Assembly (NCBI GenBank): GCA_017624905.1
Contig: JAGAMD010000030.1
Location: forward strand, 1 to 64,000
DNA length: 64,000 nucleotides
Source: Clostridia bacterium
GTDB taxonomy: Bacteria; Bacillota; Clostridia; Oscillospirales; CAG-272
Direction of reading: 5' to 3'
This document shows positions 7,446-13,824 of this stretch, piece by piece; within the stretch, counting starts at the first letter, position 1, and every line of letters starts with the position of its first letter. The translations under genes and the position numbers were made by a program. Below the pieces are notes generated by a model. That model ran no database searches. It was not told where the DNA came from and worked only from the letters and a program-made list of their open reading frames with translations.

Positions 7446-8309
7446 ATGTTAGTTTCAGCAAAAGAAATGCTTGAAAAAGCAAAAGCAGGCAAATATGCCG
7501 TAGGTCAATTCAACATCAACAACCTTGAGTGGACAAAGGCTATCCTTTTAACAGCTCAAGAGTGTAACTCACCTGTTATCCTTGGTGTATCTGAGGGTGC
7601 TGGTAAATATATGTGTGGTTACGAGACAATCGTTGGTATGGTAAAGGGTATGATTAAGTGCCTAGGAATTACTGTTCCTGTTGCTCTCCACCTCGACCAT
7701 GGCTCATACGAGGGTGCTAAGGCTTGTATCAATGCAGGCTTCTCTTCTGTTATGTTCGATGGCTCACACTACCCAATTGAGGAAAACATTAAAAAGACAA
7801 CAGAGCTTGTAAACGCTTGTAACGTTCTTGGTATTTCACTTGAGGCAGAGGTTGGCTCTATCGGTGGTGAAGAGGACGGCGTTGTTGGTGCCGGTGAATG
7901 TGCAGATCCAGACGAGTGCAAGATGGTTGCTGACCTTGGTGTTACAATGCTTGCTGCTGGTATCGGTAACATCCATGGTAAGTATCCGGCAAACTGGGCA
8001 GGACTTAACTTTGATGTTCTCGCTGCTATCTCTGCAAAGACAGGTGATATGCCACTTGTTCTTCACGGTGGAACAGGTATCCCAGAGGATATGATTAAGA
8101 AGGCTATCTCTCTTGGCGTATCAAAGATCAACGTAAATACAGAATGTCAGCTCGCATTTGCAGCAGCTACAAGAAAGTATGTTGAAGAGGGTAAGGACCT
8201 TAGCGGTAAGGGCTTTGACCCAAGAAAGCTTCTTGCTCCTGGCTTTGAGGCTATCAAAGCTACTGTTAAGGAAAAGATGGAGCTATTTGGTTCTGTTAAC
8301 AAGGCTTAA
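7446..8309 (+). CDS. fba: Fructose-bisphosphate aldolase, class II
   Basis: 287-residue zinc-dependent aldolase of glycolysis and gluconeogenesis that splits fructose 1,6-bisphosphate into two triose phosphates. Visible: LHLDHG at 81-86 with catalytic Asp84 and a zinc His next to it, EAEVGSIGGEEDG, GIGNIHGKYP (zinc His), LHGGTGIP (zinc His) and the phosphate-binding INVNTECQ. Codon use is strongly biased, as expected of a highly expressed gene. Tagatose-bisphosphate aldolases share this fold, but the neighbourhood gives no sign of a galactitol or tagatose pathway. Single gene with its own promoter and terminator. Confidence 0.93.
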   Translation: MLVSAKEMLEKAKAGKYAVGQFNINNLEWTKAILLTAQECNSPVILGVSEGAGKYMCGYETIVGMVKGMIKCLGITVPVALHLDHGSYEGAKACINAGFSSVMFDGSHYPIEENIKKTTELVNACNVLGISLEAEVGSIGGEEDGVVGAGECADPDECKMVADLGVTMLAAGIGNIHGKYPANWAGLNFDVLAAISAKTGDMPLVLHGGTGIPEDMIKKAISLGVSKINVNTECQLAFAAATRKYVEEGKDLSGKGFDPRKLLAPGFEAIKATVKEKMELFGSVNKA

Positions 8310-8325
8310 TTTAAAGCTAACATAT

Positions 8326-8355
8326 AAAAAAGAGAGGCAATTGCCTCTCTTTTTA
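8326..8355. terminator. Bidirectional terminator, fba and YwaF-like gene
   Basis: AAAAAGAGAGGCAA is directly followed by TTGCCTCTCTTTTT, and runs of T are present in both directions. Confidence 0.85.
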
Positions 8356-9123
8356 TTTATTCTTTGATTTTTTCACAAGTCCAATAATCGACTCAATTAT
8401 TGGCTTAATATATGTAATTGCTATGCAAGAAACTACGAGTATCATATATTTAATAATATAGGAGAACCAACCATTATTATCATTTAAATATGGCAATCCA
8501 TCTTGCGGTGGATGAACAACATACATAAAGTTAATATCACTTACTCCATCGAACATCATACTGTTGATATAGATGGCAAAGAACATAATTCCAACTAGCA
8601 TTATGTAAGCATTTAGTAAATCCTTTACTCGCCATTTCATTTCCTTTGAGGTTAAAAGACGGAGAGCAAAAACCACAATTGCAACGTGATATAAGAAGTA
8701 TTGACAAGCGATTACCCAATTGCTTCTTGCAGAGCTTGTAGCGATCAATATTGCGGCAAATCCGCCTATTAGACAGCTTGGCATCATAAAGCCTAGTATA
8801 AATCTTTGTACCTTTTCATTTTTAATCAGGTTGACAATAAGAATGAAGATGATTTGTATTGAACAAAGCTGAAATGGAAGATCTGTTTTTGGCAAAACAC
8901 CATCATAATAAATGCCTGATCCCTCTATGTATTCCTTGCCCTCATTCATAATGATATAGGCAAAAACCTTTACTGTTTCCGAAACTAATCCAACGCCTAG
9001 TAGAATTTTTGAAAGGGTCTTGATGCTTAGCCTTCTAGCCAAGAAATAAAGCCCCACAATGAGTGCAACGGAAATAGCAATTAATACTATATGTCTCGTT
9101 CCAAACAATGATGTATCTGACAT
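8353..9123 (-). CDS. YwaF/TMEM164-like integral membrane protein
   Basis: 256 residues with about seven hydrophobic helices. The segment DLPFQLCSIQIIFI after the second helix fits the conserved LPLHLC-like motif of the bacterial YwaF (TIGR02206) proteins. The role of this family in bacteria is not established. AAGGAG precedes the ATG. It is convergent with fba and divergent from the TetR-type regulator, separated by 188 bases that hold both promoters, so it could be one of that regulator's targets. Confidence 0.75.
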   Translation of the reverse strand: MSDTSLFGTRHIVLIAISVALIVGLYFLARRLSIKTLSKILLGVGLVSETVKVFAYIIMNEGKEYIEGSGIYYDGVLPKTDLPFQLCSIQIIFILIVNLIKNEKVQRFILGFMMPSCLIGGFAAILIATSSARSNWVIACQYFLYHVAIVVFALRLLTSKEMKWRVKDLLNAYIMLVGIMFFAIYINSMMFDGVSDINFMYVVHPPQDGLPYLNDNNGWFSYIIKYMILVVSCIAITYIKPIIESIIGLVKKSKNK

Positions 9124-9154
9124 ATTAAACTCCTTACTTTATTATTTTGATTAC

Positions 9155-9183
9155 AGTATAATACCTTTTTAGCTAAAATTCAA
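9155..9183 (-). promoter_or_regulatory. Sigma-A promoter of the YwaF-like gene
   Basis: On the minus strand: TTGAAT, 17 bases, TATACT. Confidence 0.75.
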
Positions 9184-9224
9184 TAATTATTCAACTTTTA
9201 TTGAATTAATTAACAAAATCTTTA

Positions 9225-9253
9225 TTGATATTCTTTATTTATTGTGCTACAAT
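9225..9253 (+). promoter_or_regulatory. Sigma-A promoter of the TetR-family gene
   Basis: TTGATA (9225-9230), 17 bases, TACAAT (9248-9253), with extended -10 TG at 9245-9246. Start of transcription is expected near 9260. Confidence 0.75.
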
Positions 9254-9264
9254 GTAAAAAAACA

Positions 9265-9296
9265 TATCATTGATAAAATTTTAATCATTGATAAAT
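9265..9296. promoter_or_regulatory. Two-site operator-like repeat ahead of the TetR-family gene
   Basis: ATCATTGATAAA occurs twice as a direct repeat (9266-9277 and 9284-9295). Each copy is centred on the palindrome ATCAtTGAT, 18 bases apart, directly after the predicted transcription start. The position suits autorepression by the gene product. Confidence 0.6.
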
Positions 9297-9311
9297 CAAA
9301 TAGGAGGCATT

Positions 9312-9872
9312 ATGTCAGCAATAACTAAAAAGGCCCTTATATCATCTTTTTTCAAGCTACTAAAAAACAGGCCTTATAAAAAAATTACAGTTTCAGACAT
9401 AACATCCGATTGCGGTGTTAATCGTATGACTTTTTACTACCATTTTAAAGATATAAACGATCTTGTTGAAAAAGCATTTGAGGATGTATTCAATCAAACA
9501 TTAAAAAACTCTAAAATTGATGATGACTGGAGCGTTACATACTTAAATTTATTTAATATAATTTTTGCCAAAAAGGAATTTGTAAAAAAGCTCTACCCCG
9601 AATTTGATATAAGAGATTTAATTGCCTTTATTTTCCCTCTTGCCGACAAAATGGCATCCGAGGCTGTGGAACAGCATATTGGCAATAAATTTAGCGAGAA
9701 CACAAAAAAACGTGTAGTTCACGCTATTGGTTGTTGCATTGTCGGCTCTTTTCTTGAGTGGCTTGAGTCCGATATGGCAAAGGCTCCACAAGACATTGTA
9801 AATGATCAAAAGGAGCTATTTGATGCTGCAATAATAGGAATCTTGGCTAGTAAAGAGCATCCAAAAAAATAA
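9312..9872 (+). CDS. TetR/AcrR-family regulator (DhaS-like)
   Basis: 186 residues. An N-terminal three-helix DNA-binding domain (about 5-55) includes the recognition region GVNRMTFYYHFKDINDL, typical of the DhaS-like branch of TetR regulators, followed by a helical ligand or dimer domain. The start at 9312 is chosen because TAGGAGG lies just ahead; the in-frame start at 9288 would fall inside the operator-like repeat. Likely represses itself through the two palindromes at 9265-9296. Candidate targets are the divergent YwaF-like gene and the downstream lipoprotein, but neither is shown. Confidence 0.85.
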   Translation: MSAITKKALISSFFKLLKNRPYKKITVSDITSDCGVNRMTFYYHFKDINDLVEKAFEDVFNQTLKNSKIDDDWSVTYLNLFNIIFAKKEFVKKLYPEFDIRDLIAFIFPLADKMASEAVEQHIGNKFSENTKKRVVHAIGCCIVGSFLEWLESDMAKAPQDIVNDQKELFDAAIIGILASKEHPKK

Positions 9873-9908
9873 ATAATCTATATTTTATCACTTTCCAAAA
9901 TGTGATTA

Positions 9909-9937
9909 TTGAGTAAGCTCTGCTATTATGGTATAAT
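9909..9937 (+). promoter_or_regulatory. Sigma-A promoter of the RsgI-like lipoprotein gene
   Basis: TTGAGT (9909-9914), 17 bases, TATAAT (9932-9937), extended -10 TG at 9929-9930. Confidence 0.75.
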
Positions 9938-9995
9938 ATACCTAGAAAAAGAACAGAATTTATTCTGTATTTTTCACATCATTAGGAGGTATATT

Positions 9996-11219
9996 ATGAA
10001 AAGATTTTTATCAATTTTTATGGTAGCTATTATGCTATTTTCCACCATTGCTATGTTTGCTTGTAACAAGCCCGACAATAGCGATCCAAAGGAAGAAAGC
10101 ACTCGTATGACAATCGATATAAATCCAAGCGTTGAATTTATGCTCGATAGCGAAAACAAGGTCGTTTCCGTTACTGCACTCAACGATGATGGTGCTATTT
10201 TGATTGCGGGTGAGGCACTAATCGGCAAAACCGCTGAAGAAGCAACTGAGCTTGTAATTAGTATTGCAACAGAAACCGGTTACCTTGGCGAAGGACAAGC
10301 TAACCTTGTTAGTTTCTCTGTTTCCGGCGACTCAACATATGCTAAAGATTTAGCAAACAGTATAAAAACCAAAATCGAAGGCAAGCTTGATGAGCTAAAC
10401 CTAAGTGGATTTGTATCAGAGGCACAAGCAGCTACTCTTGAGGAAATTCGTACATTAGTTATTGAAAGCACAACCTACACCGAAGAAGAGGTCGCTAATA
10501 TGACTGAAGAACAGCTTTACAGTGCTCTTTCTTTATCACGTGTAGAAACTGCTCTTCTTCTAACAGAAGAATTAAGAAATACTTACTATCAAGCTAAGGA
10601 GCACAAAATCTCATTTGCAGAGCGTGAGGAAACCGCAAGAATCATAGATGAAATGGGTTCAATTTATGCTCTTGTAAATACCGCTTACAAGACTGCTCTA
10701 AACGCATATCAAGATATGCTTGTTCAAATTGATGAATACAGATATGATAATCTTGTTTCTCCTGACTCAACATATCAAAAGCATTTAGCTTCATTGCGTG
10801 ATGCGAAAATAAACGTGCTTGAAAAGAAAAATGAGCTTGCTTCTATGGACGTACATAGTGCTGATTATCAAAAAGAGCTTGATGCTCTCAACACACTTGA
10901 GCAAATTTACACATCTCAGCTAGAGGCTTGTGAAGCTTGGGGAGAAGCAGTAAACGAATATATTGACGGCTTACTCATCCAATTAAGAGAGCTTGAAAAG
11001 GCACTTGTTTCGATTGAAGAAGACTTTAGTGATGACATAAAGGCTGAATTAACTGCTAAAGCAGGCGAGATAGAAGCAAATGTAAACAAGGCAAAGGACA
11101 ACTTCTTTGCAACTTTTGAAGAAGAACATATGAGTGATATTGAAAGCATTGAATCTTCTCTCTTAACAAAAAAAGAAGAATTAAAAGCTACTATTAACTC
11201 AGACACATCAAATTCATAA
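9996..11219 (+). CDS. Lipoprotein with RsgI-like extracellular domain
   Basis: 407 residues. The signal peptide MKRFLSIFMVAIMLFSTIAMFAC ends in a degenerate lipobox, so the protein is probably anchored outside the membrane. Residues about 35-110 (TIDINPSVEFMLDSENKVVS, then N-DDGA and GKTAEEATELVI) match the middle domain of RsgI-type anti-sigma factors. The rest is charged and mostly helical with coiled-coil character. The cytoplasmic anti-sigma domain and the internal transmembrane helix of true RsgI are absent, and no sigI gene is present. GGAGG precedes the ATG at 9996. The function is unknown: it may be a sensor fragment or a cell-wall protein. Confidence 0.75.
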   Translation: MKRFLSIFMVAIMLFSTIAMFACNKPDNSDPKEESTRMTIDINPSVEFMLDSENKVVSVTALNDDGAILIAGEALIGKTAEEATELVISIATETGYLGEGQANLVSFSVSGDSTYAKDLANSIKTKIEGKLDELNLSGFVSEAQAATLEEIRTLVIESTTYTEEEVANMTEEQLYSALSLSRVETALLLTEELRNTYYQAKEHKISFAEREETARIIDEMGSIYALVNTAYKTALNAYQDMLVQIDEYRYDNLVSPDSTYQKHLASLRDAKINVLEKKNELASMDVHSADYQKELDALNTLEQIYTSQLEACEAWGEAVNEYIDGLLIQLRELEKALVSIEEDFSDDIKAELTAKAGEIEANVNKAKDNFFATFEEEHMSDIESIESSLLTKKEELKATINSDTSNS

Positions 11220-11225
11220 TACAAA

Positions 11226-11255
11226 AAGCAAGCTCGTATGAGCTTGCTTTTCTTT
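11226..11255. terminator. Bidirectional terminator, lipoprotein and Cys-rich membrane protein
   Basis: AAGCAAGCTC (11226-11235), loop GTAT, GAGCTTGCTT (11240-11249). Confidence 0.85.
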
Positions 11256-12075
11256 ATTTGTTAACTTCAATTTCTGATTTTTCTCTTATTGTATTTCTAT
11301 CCTCTACATTTTTAACAAGAGCTGATTTGCAAGGGAAAAATTTATTGTGTCTACATAGTTTTTCGTTGCAGTTTTTGCAGGATAGACGGTCGTTTGTGTT
11401 TTCTGTAAAACGCTCCGGATGGCGAATATATGAGATTTCCCACAACAGAAGTACAACGAACGATGCACCTATCAAAACGTAGTGAAGAACAGGACCCGGT
11501 CTTGCTACTAAGAATAATAATGGTGTGAACATCATTGGATAGTCCCAGTTATAAATTCTGCAAGTGGTACAGCATTTGTTTTTCATCATCCAAGCTTGGA
11601 ATGGGCAGAAGAACATAATGCAGATAAGATCACAAACACCATAAGCAAGTGAAATAAGAACTAATATATCTGCTGTAATTACGCCTGTGAAGTATAAAGT
11701 GGCAATTATACCATTTAAAAGCACCCAAGAGCCAAAAACAAGCAATGTCCTTGCCGGATGTTGCTTTCTTGGCTTCATCTCAACAGTTGTAGTTGTTGGT
11801 ATGTAATTCACTTTAAATATTTTTTGGTTACCTATTGCCTCGTGCTTAGTTGGGAAGAAGCGAAAAACCATTTCACCAAGGAAAATAAAGACCATAAGTA
11901 TTAAAAAGACAGGAACATCGCCAATGTCAGCGAACAAAATATTGCCATCATTATAGTCCTTTCCAAAAATGAGGAAAAGAACATAATATATTACAGCTGA
12001 CAAAAAAAGTACACTCCTGTAAATAAGCTTACAAAGATGCGACTTTGACATGTTAGACCATTTTTGTTTAGCCAT
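11254..12075 (-). CDS. Cys-rich integral membrane protein of unknown function
   Basis: 273 residues with about six to seven hydrophobic helices. Two Cys clusters stand out: FFCPFQAWMMKNKCCTTCRI after the fourth helix, and LSCKNCNEKLCRHNKFFPCK in the C-terminal tail. Conserved paired cysteines in loops suggest metal binding or redox chemistry, but I do not recognise a characterised family. The start at 12075 is supported by GGAGG 5 bases upstream; the longer reading to 12141 begins inside the promoter. Located between the RsgI-like lipoprotein and the GH43 gene. Confidence 0.7.
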   Translation of the reverse strand: MAKQKWSNMSKSHLCKLIYRSVLFLSAVIYYVLFLIFGKDYNDGNILFADIGDVPVFLILMVFIFLGEMVFRFFPTKHEAIGNQKIFKVNYIPTTTTVEMKPRKQHPARTLLVFGSWVLLNGIIATLYFTGVITADILVLISLAYGVCDLICIMFFCPFQAWMMKNKCCTTCRIYNWDYPMMFTPLLFLVARPGPVLHYVLIGASFVVLLLWEISYIRHPERFTENTNDRLSCKNCNEKLCRHNKFFPCKSALVKNVEDRNTIREKSEIEVNK

Positions 12076-12112
12076 AAAGCCTCCAATCAACTCAAAAAGT
12101 ATTGATAATAAT

Positions 12113-12141
12113 ATTTTATCATATAATAAAAAGAATTGCAA
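12113..12141 (-). promoter_or_regulatory. Sigma-A promoter of the Cys-rich membrane protein gene
   Basis: On the minus strand: TTGCAA, 17 bases ending in TGA, TAAAAT (extended -10). Confidence 0.72.
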
Positions 12142-12164
12142 CTAAAATTAATAATTACCAAAAG

Positions 12165-12191
12165 AAAAACGCACCCTGTGTGCGTTTTTCT
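12165..12191. terminator. Terminator of the GH43 gene
   Basis: AAAAACGCAC (12165-12174), loop CCTGT, GTGCGTTTTT (12180-12189). It separates the GH43 gene from the next minus-strand gene. Confidence 0.85.
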
Positions 12192-12198
12192 CTTATTT

Positions 12199-13665
12199 TT
12201 ATTTAGTAAAGCGAATATCCTTTATTTCAATTGTACCCTCACCACTATAAATAAAGTATACCGGATAAGTTCCGTTTTCAACTGTAACATTAGAATCAAG
12301 CCAAGTCCAGCCCTTAATATCGTTTATTTCGATTGTGGCAATTGGCTCTCCCTCTAGGTCGGTTTTGATGTAAACCTTTCCCTTTGGTGTTCTCTCTCCG
12401 CTTTGATAATTAATACCGATTTTCTTTACATTTTCAAAATCAAAGTACTTAAAGCCCATCATTGTCTTGTCGTGTATTTCTGCAGCGAAGTAGTCGCTAC
12501 CTCTGTTTGTTAGATGTGGGCATTCATAATCAAATTTTCCGTGTGGCAAATTACCATCTGTTAGATTACAAGAAATAAATGCAGAATACTCGCCATCTGC
12601 GACAAGGGGTCCGCCATTTAGTCCGCAAGAGGTCATTTCAACCTGTGGAATAAAGCCGTTTGGCAATATTTCAATCTTCTCTGCACACGCTTGACGAGAA
12701 TACTCATTTTTTCTAGTTTGGCGGTGATAGAAAACATACCACTCACCATTAATATTTTCAATGCTACCATGAGTGTTTCCTGTACGGGCTAAGCGATCCT
12801 TTGGAAGTCTTCCCTTGTAGTATATGTCTCCGTTAGAAACTAAAACTCCGCCATATTCAAAATCTCTGTCCGGATAATCACTTGTTGCATAGGCAAGCTC
12901 TTGATTTGTAAAGGTGGAATAAATAAAGTAGTATTTATTTCCTATTTTTCTCATTGAACTAGCCTCAAAGAACTGATGCTTACCAAATGGTGTATCTGTA
13001 TAAACAGCCGGGAAAATGCGTTTTGGCTTATGCTTGACTGTCATCATATCGTCTTCAAGCTCAACGCAAACAGGCCCTTGTACACCACCCGGAGTGTTTT
13101 CAATTTCCTCTCTTGTTTTACGGTACATTTCCATTTGCTTTTTCATGCTTTGCTCACTTGTGTAATCAGGACGCTCATCCCAGTCGTACCATACACCATA
13201 GTATAGATAAATATGTCCGTCATCATTTATTAAGCCCGGATCAAAAATAATATAGTCTTGAAGTGGTGTACCATCCGGATTTTTTACAACTCCAAGATAT
13301 TCAAACGGTCCAACAGGACTACTTGATACCGCGACGCTCATAATATTGCTACAAGCGTGAGTGTCAGCTAGTGAATAATATAAATAATATTTACCGTCAT
13401 TACCGACAACAACATCCGGTGCGTACATATATCTATATTCCTTGTAGAGTGGGTCCTGTGATGCCTTATAAATAACACCCTCGTATCTCCAATCCCTTAA
13501 ATTGTCAACAGGTGCTGAATATGTAACATAGTCGAGCATACAGAAAAATTCTCCGTTTTCCTTGTCGTGTGAGCCATAGATATATACTCTATCTCCAAAA
13601 ACGTGTGGCTCAGCATCCGGAATATACTCATTTATCGGTGTATATGGATTAAATGCTTGTTTCAT
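12199..13665 (-). CDS. Glycoside hydrolase family 43 protein
   Basis: 488 residues, no signal peptide, so probably cytoplasmic. A five-bladed propeller domain of the beta-xylosidase/alpha-L-arabinofuranosidase type: INEYIPDAEPHVFGDRVYIY carries the catalytic base Asp17, YMYAPDVVVGNDGKYYLYYS the pKa-tuning Asp, and HQFFEASSMRKIG the acid Glu. The C-terminal 130 residues look like a beta-sandwich of the CBM6 type. It would release xylose or arabinose from imported oligosaccharides. GAGGAG supports the ATG at 13665. The gene stands alone with a palindrome at 13721-13744 in its promoter region, suggesting sugar-responsive control. Confidence 0.87.
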   Translation of the reverse strand: MKQAFNPYTPINEYIPDAEPHVFGDRVYIYGSHDKENGEFFCMLDYVTYSAPVDNLRDWRYEGVIYKASQDPLYKEYRYMYAPDVVVGNDGKYYLYYSLADTHACSNIMSVAVSSSPVGPFEYLGVVKNPDGTPLQDYIIFDPGLINDDGHIYLYYGVWYDWDERPDYTSEQSMKKQMEMYRKTREEIENTPGGVQGPVCVELEDDMMTVKHKPKRIFPAVYTDTPFGKHQFFEASSMRKIGNKYYFIYSTFTNQELAYATSDYPDRDFEYGGVLVSNGDIYYKGRLPKDRLARTGNTHGSIENINGEWYVFYHRQTRKNEYSRQACAEKIEILPNGFIPQVEMTSCGLNGGPLVADGEYSAFISCNLTDGNLPHGKFDYECPHLTNRGSDYFAAEIHDKTMMGFKYFDFENVKKIGINYQSGERTPKGKVYIKTDLEGEPIATIEINDIKGWTWLDSNVTVENGTYPVYFIYSGEGTIEIKDIRFTK

Positions 13666-13720
13666 TTTTATCTCCTCTTTAAACACAAGATGTTTTTACA
13701 AGTGCTAGATTTTATTTATA

Positions 13721-13744
13721 TTATATGATAAGTATATCATATAA
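13721..13744. promoter_or_regulatory. 24-bp operator-like palindrome upstream of the GH43 gene
   Basis: TTATATGATA (13721-13730), AGTA, TATCATATAA (13735-13744): perfect 10-bp arms. It overlaps the likely -10 region of the GH43 promoter, whose -35 may be TTGCAC on the minus strand. Confidence 0.6.
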
Positions 13745-13796
13745 AAAGTGCAAAAGCAACTATTTTGATTGTATTGACTCTGTATTTATTATAAAT

Positions 13797-13821
13797 AAAA
13801 AAGCACCCGAGGGTGCTTTTT
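13797..13821 (-). terminator. Terminator of the BspA-like gene
   Basis: AAAAGCACCC and GGGTGCTTTT form a compact hairpin just after the stop codon. Confidence 0.8.
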
Positions 13822-13824
13822 AGT

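Noticed and set aside
7828..8367. Extra reading frames inside and after fba
   Set aside because: They are other-frame shadows produced by the strong codon bias of fba and lack ribosome sites.
9889..9908. Terminator of the TetR-family gene
   Set aside because: ATCAC/GTGAT gives only a 5-bp stem with a 10-base loop and no T-run.
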